This document shows positions 1-5,916 of a stretch of DNA of 64,000 nt, in pieces. Every line of letters starts with the position of its first letter. Within the stretch, counting starts at the first letter, position 1. The stretch comes from JAFCUW01 sp049897565 (GTDB lineage: Bacteria > Pseudomonadota > Gammaproteobacteria > Burkholderiales > Burkholderiaceae_D). The DNA is taken from the NCBI RefSeq assembly GCF_049897565.1, contig NZ_JAFCWM010000007.1:1-64000 (forward strand), read 5' to 3'. The notes under the pieces are model-generated. The model saw nothing but the letters and a program-made list of their open reading frames with translations, had not been told where the DNA came from and made no database searches. A program made the translations under genes and the position numbers.

Positions 1-46
1 GAAATCGCCCTGAAAAGCGGCTAGAACTTGGTTCTCAGGAGGCATG

Positions 47-90
47 CGGGTTTGGATCGATAAATTTCGACTGATCATCGATAAAACCCG
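47..90. repeat. imperfect hairpin in the left-edge gap
   Basis: CGGGTTT (47-53) and ATCGAT (56-61) pair with ATCGAT (77-82) and AAACCCG (84-90), leaving a 15-nt loop and a small internal loop. No T-tract follows, so it is not an obvious terminator. It lies in the 228-bp stretch before the first gene, in which I see no other supported feature. Role unknown. Confidence 0.35.
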
Positions 91-228
91 AAGGTATTCA
101 TGCCTTTTTCAACGCCCTGCTAACAACACGCCGTTGAGTCAGTATGTGACGGCACTGGCGGTGCCGGCTCCCCACCCTGGTTGAGCAGCGCCAGCAAAGC
201 ACGGCTGGCGCGCTGTCGCACATCTCAT

Positions 229-783
229 TCACTCGCCCTGATTTTGCTTCATTACCGACAACACGGCGGCGCTATGAATCAGGCCGTCATCGCTCATGGT
301 TTTCGCCCCACGCCCCACATTGCTCAGAAAAATATTCAGGTCTTTCGCCGTTACACGTCCGTCCATGCCGGTGACGATTTTAAAGACGACTTTAAAATTC
401 GCAATCATGGCATCATCATTTTCCAACTGTCCTCTTGACTCGGAAATACGCATGAATTGATAGGCGTTGCCGATCCGGTCGTCTTTTCCGCCGGTTTCCG
501 GTAACAGTGACACCGCCTTTGATAGCTGTCTAAGCAGCCTAACTGAGGGATTTTTTCCAAGCGTCTTGGTCATTTTTTCGCAGATGGCAGCAGTTTCCTC
601 TCCGCTCAATGTCGAGATTCTAACCGGAGAGACAGTCTCGAATCCGCATGAAGCCAACATAGTCGAATTGCTATCGAGAGCGCGCTCTTGGGCCTGCATT
701 TCTTCGGACGACTTGCCGCAACCTGACAGGATAAGAGCGGCCAAGATAGATATGGCAAACATTGGAATGGTATTGGGCCGCAT
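229..783 (-). CDS. hypothetical lipoprotein
   Basis: A 184-aa protein with a hydrophobic N-terminal segment ending in a lipobox, LSGC at about residues 19-22, so it is probably exported and lipid-anchored. The ATG at 783 is preceded by a good ribosome binding site (AGGAAG). The remainder is soluble and mostly helical with two further cysteines; I do not recognise a family. It diverges from the XRE regulator at 849, with a 65-bp shared promoter region. It lies in the accessory segment left of the tRNA-Leu integrase. Function unknown. Confidence 0.7.
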   Translation of the reverse strand: MRPNTIPMFAISILAALILSGCGKSSEEMQAQERALDSNSTMLASCGFETVSPVRISTLSGEETAAICEKMTKTLGKNPSVRLLRQLSKAVSLLPETGGKDDRIGNAYQFMRISESRGQLENDDAMIANFKVVFKIVTGMDGRVTAKDLNIFLSNVGRGAKTMSDDGLIHSAAVLSVMKQNQGE

Positions 784-848
784 AGCTTCCTAACTGAAAT
801 TTAGATGTTCAAAAATGTCACGATCAGAGCGTGGTGATTTAGTATACA

Positions 849-1079
849 TTGCTCGACAGTGTCAGCGTGGAAACGCTGAGAAAATCATTGGGCGAACGGG
901 TGCGCCAACTACGCCGCGACGCAGGAGTCTCTCAGGAGGACTTTGCGGACGCGTGCGGGTTCGCTCGCAGCTATATGAGCCGGATTGAGCGGGGCACATC
1001 GAACTTGTCTTTGGACGGCATTGAGCGGGTTGCCGCCGCGTTCGGGATTTCTGTTGGGGAGCTATTCGAGGGACTGTAG
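849..1079 (+). CDS. XRE-family helix-turn-helix transcriptional regulator
   Basis: A 76-aa protein that is essentially one Cro/CI-type HTH: 'LGERVRQLRRDAGVSQEDFADACGFARSYMSRIERG' is the classic helix 1-4 pattern, given here only as a pattern over residues 13-48. Single-domain XRE proteins act as DNA-binding repressors or antitoxin-like regulators. The start is uncertain: TTG at 849 follows a TATACA box (843-848) with no Shine-Dalgarno sequence, and an in-frame GTG at 867 is an alternative. It stands 166 bp upstream of the hcp gene and could control the T6SS cassette (inference). Confidence 0.8.
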   Translation: MLDSVSVETLRKSLGERVRQLRRDAGVSQEDFADACGFARSYMSRIERGTSNLSLDGIERVAAAFGISVGELFEGL

Positions 1080-1245
1080 CGTCGCTTTCCCGAAGGCATG
1101 TTTATGTGGCGGACTGGTGCCGGACCGCTCATAACTGCCTAGGGCCAAGCCGCGAGCACCGTCCACTATCTTGTCGCCAGTCAACCCGGCCACCGTTCAG
1201 GCAAGCAACAATGCCCATTCCGCACAACCGGAACGGGGTTTCAAA

Positions 1246-1740
1246 ATGGCAATTGACGCATACCTGCAAATCGAAGGCATCAAGGGCGAATCTGCGGATT
1301 CCGCTCATCCTGGCTGGATCGAAGCTACCGGCATAAATTGGGGCGTCCACCAACCCAAGAGCGCGACCGCTTCGACAGGCGGCGGCCACACTGCCGAGCG
1401 CGCCGAACTGTCGGAAATATCGTTCTCCAAGCTGGCCGACATCTCATCACCGTTACTCTTGCAAACCTGCGCGTGCGGCAAGACGATCCCCAAAGCCAAA
1501 ATTGAGCTTTTCCGCGCTGATGGCACTGGCGCGCGCGTGAAGTATTTTGAAATCGAACTGGAAAACGTGCTTATCGGTATGGTCAAGCCTCACCTTGGCG
1601 GCGCGGATTCCTACCTGATCGAGAACGTCAACCTCAAATTCTCCAAGGTGAAATGGCGCTATGTCCAACAGAAGATTGGCGGCGGAGCTGGCGGCTCGAC
1701 CATTGGCGGCTGGGACGCGGCTGCAAATAAAATCGCGTGA
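1246..1740 (+). CDS. hcp: type VI secretion system tube protein Hcp
   Basis: A 164-aa Hcp-family protein, the expected length for the hexameric ring subunit that stacks into the T6SS inner tube and carries small effectors. It starts MAIDAYLQIEGIKGES, typical of Hcp1, and has the conserved strands around ISFSKLAD, the KAKIELFR segment and the late ENVNLKFSKVKW segment. I chose the ATG at 1246; the longer frame from 1171 adds a non-homologous N-terminus. It is followed after 8 bp by a probable peptidoglycan hydrolase and its putative immunity gene, so it is likely an orphan cargo-type Hcp. No sheath, VgrG or baseplate gene is present in the window. Confidence 0.92.
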   Translation: MAIDAYLQIEGIKGESADSAHPGWIEATGINWGVHQPKSATASTGGGHTAERAELSEISFSKLADISSPLLLQTCACGKTIPKAKIELFRADGTGARVKYFEIELENVLIGMVKPHLGGADSYLIENVNLKFSKVKWRYVQQKIGGGAGGSTIGGWDAAANKIA

Positions 1741-1748
1741 GGTGAATC

Positions 1749-2141
1749 ATGCCAGTTGACATAAAAAAATTCACGAAGCACCTGCGTGACAATGCAGCCC
1801 TAATGCCACCGGGGAAGGGAAGATGCGGCGAGTATGTGCGGAAGGCGTTGCAAGCTGGCGGCGCGAACTTCAATGGCTCCAACCCCGGAACCGGCAAGGA
1901 ATATGGCCCAACGCTGCTGAGGCTTGGCTTTCACGAAATAATCGTGGCCAACCCCGACACGTTCAACTTTATGCCGGGTGACATCATGGTGATGGAACCG
2001 TATGAAAAAAGCACGAACAACGCCGGGCACGTTGCAGGATATGACGGACGAAATTGGATTTCCGACTTCATCCAGAACGACTATTGGGCGGGTCCACGAT
2101 ACCGCAAGGAGAGGCCAAAAAATGCTGTCTTCCGTTACTAG
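1749..2141 (+). CDS. putative T6SS peptidoglycan amidase effector (NlpC/P60-CHAP-like cysteine hydrolase)
   Basis: A 130-aa protein without a signal peptide. Cys26 sits in GRCGEYVRKAL, a PGD motif is at 76-78, His94 is in NAGHVAGYDG and Asp106 in WISDF. A cysteine at the start of the first helix and a His in a strand after PGD is the arrangement of NlpC/P60 and CHAP amidases that cleave peptide cross-links. Lack of an export signal fits delivery through the T6SS. The gene lies 8 bp behind hcp and overlaps the next gene by 20 bp, as effector-immunity pairs often do. I cannot assign it to a numbered Tae family; a phage-type endolysin is the alternative. Confidence 0.65.
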   Translation: MPVDIKKFTKHLRDNAALMPPGKGRCGEYVRKALQAGGANFNGSNPGTGKEYGPTLLRLGFHEIIVANPDTFNFMPGDIMVMEPYEKSTNNAGHVAGYDGRNWISDFIQNDYWAGPRYRKERPKNAVFRY

Positions 2142-2703
2142 AATCCTCGCGACTGCATTGCTCGCAATCAGCACTGCCGCCAGTGCGACCGGCAGCAACA
2201 AGCCACCGCAATTTCTGACCGTCCCTGTCCTCGGCTTGCGAGTGCCGCTCGACCGGATCAACCTCGACCAGTTCCCCGACGACCTGCGCGCGGCATGTAG
2301 CCAGCTTTACGATGAAGAACGGTTCACGGCTCACATGTGGGTGTTCGGCAAGGTGAAGGATGCGGCAAGCTCGTATTACATCCTTGCGGGCTACTACAAG
2401 TGGCGCAATCCAGCGCCGGGGCAGCGCCTGTATGACCTTTCCGAGTATGGAACCGTGTTCACCATGCGCGGCGGCAAGTGTGGCGGAGACGAAGCCGGGG
2501 AAGTGTTCGACGTGCGCGACTTGAACGAGACACCGCTTCCAGTCTTGCAACAGCTTGCGCGCGACCTGGCATCACAATCGGTCCGAGCGTTCGGGAGTCC
2601 TGACAAACTGCGCGCGGCCATCATCACCCAGCGGATCGACTTCAACGCTCTTTCGCCTGAATTGCAGGAAGCGTTCAAGCCGTATTTTCCTGCGGCGAAG
2701 TAG
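2122..2703 (+). CDS. putative periplasmic immunity protein to the amidase effector
   Basis: A 193-aa protein starting with a cleavable signal peptide (about residues 1-22, ending STAASATG), so the mature form should be periplasmic, where a T6SS amidase acts. The ATG at 2122 has AGGAG about 12 bp upstream and lies inside the end of the effector gene; the longer frame from 2002 is out of context. Mature cysteines occur near the LRAACSQL and GGKCGG segments. Assignment as immunity rests on position, overlap and signal peptide, not on a recognised family; a Tai4-like relation is possible but unverified. Confidence 0.6.
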   Translation: MLSSVTRILATALLAISTAASATGSNKPPQFLTVPVLGLRVPLDRINLDQFPDDLRAACSQLYDEERFTAHMWVFGKVKDAASSYYILAGYYKWRNPAPGQRLYDLSEYGTVFTMRGGKCGGDEAGEVFDVRDLNETPLPVLQQLARDLASQSVRAFGSPDKLRAAIITQRIDFNALSPELQEAFKPYFPAAK

Positions 2704-3021
2704 GCCAGCGCCAGCGCTGCCGTAATACGCTCAAGTTCGCGTGAGGTGGCGACATGAGCGTCATGCAGGGGGAGCATAAACCGTGTTGCTACGCCACCAG
2801 CGCCAGCCGTAGCGGGCGCTTAGACGGTGCCGGTGCTGAAGCGGGCGCGGTCGGCGATGTCGCATGGCTCTCTGCCCACGAGCGCCAGCAGCCAGGACAT
2901 GCGGTCGGTGCCCCCCCCTGTAAGGTTAGACGGCTGGCGCTCCAAAGTTGATGAAAGCTACCCCATCGCGGCAATACTTATATTCTAGGACTTTCACTTT
3001 TTGGGGCCGGTGCTGGCGCTG

Positions 3022-3041
3022 GTAAGTCACTGGTGACTTAC
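3022..3041. repeat. perfect inverted repeat GTAAGTCAC-TG-GTGACTTAC
   Basis: Nine-bp arms separated by 2 bp, which gives a dimeric-operator-like dyad. It stands 9 bp from a second, longer dyad. It could be a regulator or recombinase binding site; nothing identifies the protein. Confidence 0.6.
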
Positions 3042-3050
3042 TGGGCAAGG

Positions 3051-3086
3051 CAACAAGGTAAGCGGGTCGTTCCGCTTACCTTGTTG
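3051..3086. repeat. 15-bp-arm hairpin
   Basis: CAACAAGGTAAGCGG (3051-3065) pairs perfectly with 3072-3086 around a 6-nt loop (GTCGTT). It has no T-tract on either side. It lies just downstream of the 3' end of the 55-aa minus-strand gene (3103) and may terminate or stabilise that transcript, or serve as a binding site. Confidence 0.6.
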
Positions 3087-3102
3087 TCCTACCGGGTGGG
3101 TG

Positions 3103-3270
3103 TTACTGGATCACGTAGCAGTCGCCCGCGCCTCGACAGGTTGAGATGATGATTGTCGGGACGCCTTCGATGTGTCCGTGATGTGTGATGAATGGGCCGC
3201 TGTCGATGGATTGGGTGATGGTCATGACGTCCAGACGGTCTGTTGCGTGTTCAAGTGTGATGCACTTCAT
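3103..3270 (-). CDS. 55-aa small protein, paralogue of the 77-aa protein at 4806-5039
   Basis: Read on the minus strand from ATG at 3270 to TAA at 3103, with GAGGA about 10 bp upstream. The protein (MKCITLEHATDRLDVMTITQ...) shares the pattern SID-x-G-x-F-x-x-HHG-x-x-x-GVP-x-II with residues near the end of the 77-aa protein encoded 1.5 kb upstream, which argues that both are real and derive from a duplication. It ends in a Cys-containing tail, TCRGAGDCYVIQ. Family and function unknown. It is the last gene of the minus-strand block behind the integrase. Confidence 0.6.
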   Translation of the reverse strand: MKCITLEHATDRLDVMTITQSIDSGPFITHHGHIEGVPTIIISTCRGAGDCYVIQ

Positions 3271-3408
3271 GTTGCGTGTGTTCCTCTACAGTTGGTCGGC
3301 TTGTCGAACCGGTAGGCGATCTTACGGGTTTTGCAATGGTGTCGTCAAGCAATACGGCGGGCCGGTTGGGATGACGGGTTTTCCCTCGTCTGAGGGCAGA
3401 AATTGCCC

Positions 3409-3441
3409 CGCGTTGGTTGCGCGTTGGTTGCGCGTTGGTTC
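3409..3441. repeat. three tandem copies of the 11-mer CGCGTTGGTTG
   Basis: Copies at 3409-3419, 3420-3430 and 3431-3441 (the last ends in C). They directly precede the GGGGGTGGC repeat cluster within a 373-bp gene-free gap (3271-3643). Tandem short repeats next to such a cluster are typical of replication origins or protein-binding arrays. Confidence 0.75.
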
Positions 3442-3443
3442 TC

Positions 3444-3612
3444 ACAATGTGGAATGAGGGGGTGGCAAGGGGGTGCTTTTTGCCACCCCCTCAATTGGGC
3501 CTTGTGCCACCCCCTCGGGTCGCCTCTTTTTGCCACCCCATCGGATGTTCGATTCTCCGGGCGTGGAGGTGTGTTTAGGGGGTGGCGTGGAACAATGTGG
3601 AACTACGTTCCA
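3444..3612. repeat. iteron-like cluster of GAGGGGGTGGCA repeats
   Basis: The 12-mer GAGGGGGTGGCA occurs on the plus strand at 3456-3467 and, exactly, on the minus strand at 3481-3492 and 3505-3516; a one-mismatch minus copy is at 3531-3542 and a degenerate plus copy at 3576-3587. Minus copies are 24-26 bp apart. The 11-mer ACAATGTGGAA flanks the cluster at 3444-3454 and 3592-3602, and TGGAAC/GTTCCA forms a dyad at 3598-3612. The layout resembles an iteron-type replication origin of a mobile element. The rest of the gap 3271-3643 shows no gene. Confidence 0.6.
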
Positions 3613-3643
3613 AAAAACACAATTTTTCGACCCGAGTTCGGGG

Positions 3644-4456
3644 CTACCCACACAAATAGTCACCTATTTTTTCACGTAGCACGGCGCGCACTTTTTCAAG
3701 CTGTTTTGCCGCCGCCTGTCTCGTCATCGTTTCGCCGCTCAGCAGCATGTAGCGTGCCGCGATCATGGCCGCGCTTTCGCCCTTGCCCATGCGCGAGCAA
3801 TGCCAGAGTGCATGACGGCGCGCGAGCGACGCCTGCGCGTCCGCCTCGCTGAACGTGGGCGTCCTGTGGACCGTTTGCAGGTTGTCATGCAATGTTTGTC
3901 GCACCCGCTCGCCGAGGATAGCTGTGGCCTCTGCCTCTCGCTTGATCGGCGTCGAGCGGAGGTATGCAGACTCCCACTGTTGGCGTTTCGTCATGCTTAA
4001 CGATCCAGCAAGTTTCCACGCTGGGCGCTTGCCTGCATAAAAAGCGAACTCGGCTTCACGGAGAAAAACCGTCTCGCTGCCGGTCAACAGCGCCTTGCCT
4101 CGTTGGTATCGCGCCGCGCTTGCATGGCCGGGGTGCTGGCGGCGCAGCCATGCCAAGTCTGCCATTGCCAAATCGGCCAGCTGGTTGACGCTGGCGCTGA
4201 CCAGCGCCAGCCGTTCATGCCAAAAACACGGAGGGATGCCGCGCTCGATCAGCTCGCCCGCCATGGCGTAAGCGGTCAGGCGTTTGCCGTCCGCATACGC
4301 CGCCCGGTATCGCTGGATCAGGTCGGCCCTGTCGAGCTTCGCCACCCGCCGCCGCGCTTCGCTGAGAGTGGCAGGCGTGACGGCGTGCAGCAGCGACGAG
4401 AACGGCGTGTATGACATTGCCGATGGATCGGCCGCTGTCGGTGCATCCTGTCGCAT
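3644..4456 (-). CDS. 270-aa protein of unknown function (integrative-element gene)
   Basis: A basic, largely helical protein with no signal peptide or membrane segment. The conserved-looking stretch near 215-260 reads RRHALWHCSRMGKG, MIAARYMLLSGE and TRQAAAKQLEKVRA, the last resembling a DNA-binding helical pair. Start ATG at 4456 overlaps the TGA of the preceding gene by one base, so the two are translationally coupled. It ends 32 bp before the iteron-like repeats, so a role in replication or maintenance of the element is possible, but I recognise no Rep motif. Function unknown. Confidence 0.7.
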   Translation of the reverse strand: MRQDAPTAADPSAMSYTPFSSLLHAVTPATLSEARRRVAKLDRADLIQRYRAAYADGKRLTAYAMAGELIERGIPPCFWHERLALVSASVNQLADLAMADLAWLRRQHPGHASAARYQRGKALLTGSETVFLREAEFAFYAGKRPAWKLAGSLSMTKRQQWESAYLRSTPIKREAEATAILGERVRQTLHDNLQTVHRTPTFSEADAQASLARRHALWHCSRMGKGESAAMIAARYMLLSGETMTRQAAAKQLEKVRAVLREKIGDYLCG

Positions 4457-4809
4457 CAGGAGGCCGTAGCGGTGCTCTTGAGGTCGGCCAGCAACTCATC
4501 AAGCTCGGCATCGGTGCTTTCGGCTAGCGTCCGGTAGGTGGGCGCGCAGCGCCCGATACAGGCCAGAATGCTTTCGGTGCTCGTGTCGCCAAGTCGCAGC
4601 CTGTCGGCCAGCGCCGAGTGCTCCGCCGTCCCTTTCAGGAACTCCTTCATGAAGGCAGCGGCCTCCAAAAGTTCGCCGGGGTGGACTGCGGCTGCGGTGA
4701 CGAACGCCGTCAGCGTTTCCGCTTCATCGGCAAGCCAGGACACGGCGCGCTTGTCGATCAGGTCGAGGGCGGAGAATTTGATTTTCTGCATCGTCACGTC
4801 TTCCCTCAT
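4456..4809 (-). CDS. 117-aa hypothetical protein
   Basis: An acidic, alpha-helical protein with no recognised motif. ATG at 4809 overlaps the TGA of the upstream 77-aa gene (ATGA), and its own stop overlaps the ATG of the 270-aa gene, so it sits in a strictly coupled minus-strand operon. A second in-frame ATG lies at codon 7 (MQKIKFSALD) and could be the true start. Probable accessory protein of the integrative element. Confidence 0.65.
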   Translation of the reverse strand: MREDVTMQKIKFSALDLIDKRAVSWLADEAETLTAFVTAAAVHPGELLEAAAFMKEFLKGTAEHSALADRLRLGDTSTESILACIGRCAPTYRTLAESTDAELDELLADLKSTATAS

Positions 4810-5039
4810 TGGCCGATGTCATACCAGATGCCGGACAGCTCGTCGGCCTTCTGATTGTGGTGTTCGGCAATGATGATGGGCACGCCGTGGCGCGTGCCGT
4901 GATGGACCGTGAAGCCGCCCATGTCGATGGAGTATTCAAGCTGTGATTCGGTCATCGTCTGCGTCACGGTGGCGAGGTCAACCGCGTGGAAGTGTTCGAC
5001 GCTGAGCGGGCTGTGTGGGCGCTTGGTGTTTATGCTCAT
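4806..5039 (-). CDS. 77-aa hypothetical protein with SID-G-F-HHG-GVP-II motif
   Basis: The start at 5039 was chosen because ATG overlaps the TGA of the AlpA-like gene (5036-5039); a longer frame reaches 5084 inside that gene. Residues 39-57 (SIDMGGFTVHHGTRHGVP) match a 55-aa protein at 3103-3270. The pattern, two or three short strands with a His pair and GVPII, suggests a small beta-rich fold. Function unknown; it is part of the coupled block integrase, 185-aa gene, AlpA, this gene, 117-aa gene, 270-aa gene. Confidence 0.65.
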   Translation of the reverse strand: MSINTKRPHSPLSVEHFHAVDLATVTQTMTESQLEYSIDMGGFTVHHGTRHGVPIIIAEHHNQKADELSGIWYDIGQ

Positions 5040-5278
5040 GCCGCCACCTTCTGATGGCTGGCTTGAATGCGGGTCTGAATCCAAGCATCGACGGATGATG
5101 CGAGCCAGCCAACAGCCCGCTCGCCCAACTTGACCGGGGCGGGGAAGGTGCCATTCTTCACTCCGGCGTAGATACTAGCGCGACCAAGGCCGCAGCGGCC
5201 TTTGACCTGTGGGAGTCGGAGAATAATTTCTCCCGTCATGGTGTTTGGCGGGAGGGGGAATGCTATTACGTTCGTCAT
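5036..5278 (-). CDS. AlpA-family (MerR-like HTH) element regulator
   Basis: An 80-aa protein with the AlpA/excisionase-type winged HTH: ILRLPQVKGRCGLGRASIYAGVKNGTFPAPVKLGERAVGWLASSVDAWI is covered by residues about 18-67, with the diagnostic turn SIYAGVKNGTFP and the closing W...VDAWI. AlpA proteins of P4-type islands and satellites activate the integrase or act as excisionase. It lies two genes behind the integrase, with an 80-bp gap to the 185-aa gene that probably holds its promoter. It overlaps the next gene by 4 bp. Confidence 0.85.
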   Translation of the reverse strand: MTNVIAFPLPPNTMTGEIILRLPQVKGRCGLGRASIYAGVKNGTFPAPVKLGERAVGWLASSVDAWIQTRIQASHQKVAA

Positions 5279-5358
5279 GTCTGATACCTTTCGTAAGTGT
5301 CTGTTTGCTGCCGGTGAGCAGCAACAGACCGAACGATATCGGTTTGAATTCTGACGGT

Positions 5359-5916
5359 CTAGCTGGCGTGACTTGACGTGACCTGACGTGACTTGGCGTG
5401 ATGTTCTTCCTGCCGTTTGAATAGCGCGGCAAGCGTTCGGCGTGCATAGTGGTCGAATTCCGATCCCTGTGTTCGTCCGTAAATTCCGCCTCGATACCGA
5501 ATTCCTTTGCCATGTATGTAGCCTGTTACTTCATCCGGTGATTCATCAGTGCCGGCCATGCGCACAAGCTCAATCCAAACGCGACCGAGGCTTTCAAGGT
5601 CAAAGCCTGTAGCGCGAACACTCCGCATTGCCCGCGCTATAAACGGAACAAGAGCATGGTTGGTATTTTGTAATTTTGGGAGCAGGACGGTCAATTTCCT
5701 CTCTGCGTCTATCTCGGCTGCGGTGCGCATCGCCGCCGCGATCTGCTCCGGGGTGTCCGTGGGTTTAGTCTCAATCCCGAAGCCACCCACCGTTATTTTC
5801 AGCTCCCATGCGCTGTCACTGGCACCAGTGACGGCTTCCGATCTTGGCTCCGGTGCGCTGTTGTCGGTTGCCGTTCCAAATGCGCCCCAGCTAGGGTAAA
5901 TCTTTTCGTCGTTCAT
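5359..5916 (-). CDS. 185-aa hypothetical protein
   Basis: Its ATG at 5916 overlaps the integrase stop (ATGA, 5913-5916). The protein is soluble, with an N-terminal low-complexity part and a central segment GGFGIETKPTDTPEQIAAAM followed by helical repeats and a basic C-terminal tail. Its last codons run through the 10-bp tandem repeats, so the extreme C-terminus (RQVTSSHAS) may be repeat-derived. No family recognised. Co-transcribed with the integrase in all likelihood. Confidence 0.65.
   Translation of the reverse strand: MNDEKIYPSWGAFGTATDNSAPEPRSEAVTGASDSAWELKITVGGFGIETKPTDTPEQIAAAMRTAAEIDAERKLTVLLPKLQNTNHALVPFIARAMRSVRATGFDLESLGRVWIELVRMAGTDESPDEVTGYIHGKGIRYRGGIYGRTQGSEFDHYARRTLAALFKRQEEHHAKSRQVTSSHAS
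5361..5400. repeat. four tandem 10-bp repeats, consensus ACTTGACGTG
   Basis: Units at 5361-5370 (AGCTGGCGTG), 5371-5380 (ACTTGACGTG), 5381-5390 (ACCTGACGTG) and 5391-5400 (ACTTGGCGTG). The CGTGA core thus recurs at exactly one helical turn. They lie over the 3' end of the 185-aa gene and about 85 bp upstream of the alpA start, so they may be helically phased binding sites for AlpA or another element regulator. Confidence 0.75.

Larger units (their letters stand above)
2704..3102. other. 399-bp non-coding stretch with palindromes
   Basis: No convincing gene. It contains the 11-mer CCAGCGCCAGC twice in direct orientation (2705-2715, 2797-2807) and once inverted (3012-3022), a run of eight or more C near 2910-2918, and two strong palindromes at 3022-3041 and 3051-3086. 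It separates the plus-strand T6SS cassette from the minus-strand gene block of the integrase element. Confidence 0.6.

Noticed and set aside
1..24. Plus-strand frame EIALKSG followed by TAG at the left edge
   Set aside because: Only seven codons are visible; it may be the end of a gene but nothing supports it over chance.
161..180. GGTGCCGGCTCCCCACCCTGG as a left attachment site matching the tRNA-Leu end
   Set aside because: It shares only the GGTGCCGG start and diverges after 8 bases, too short for an att core.
2754..2951. 65-aa plus-strand frame after the immunity gene
   Set aside because: No ribosome site of note, composition of random GC-rich DNA, and it runs through palindromic and C-run sequence.
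3403..3852. 149-aa plus-strand frame over the repeat array
   Set aside because: It consists of translated repeats and is antisense to the 270-aa gene at its end; no protein-like pattern.
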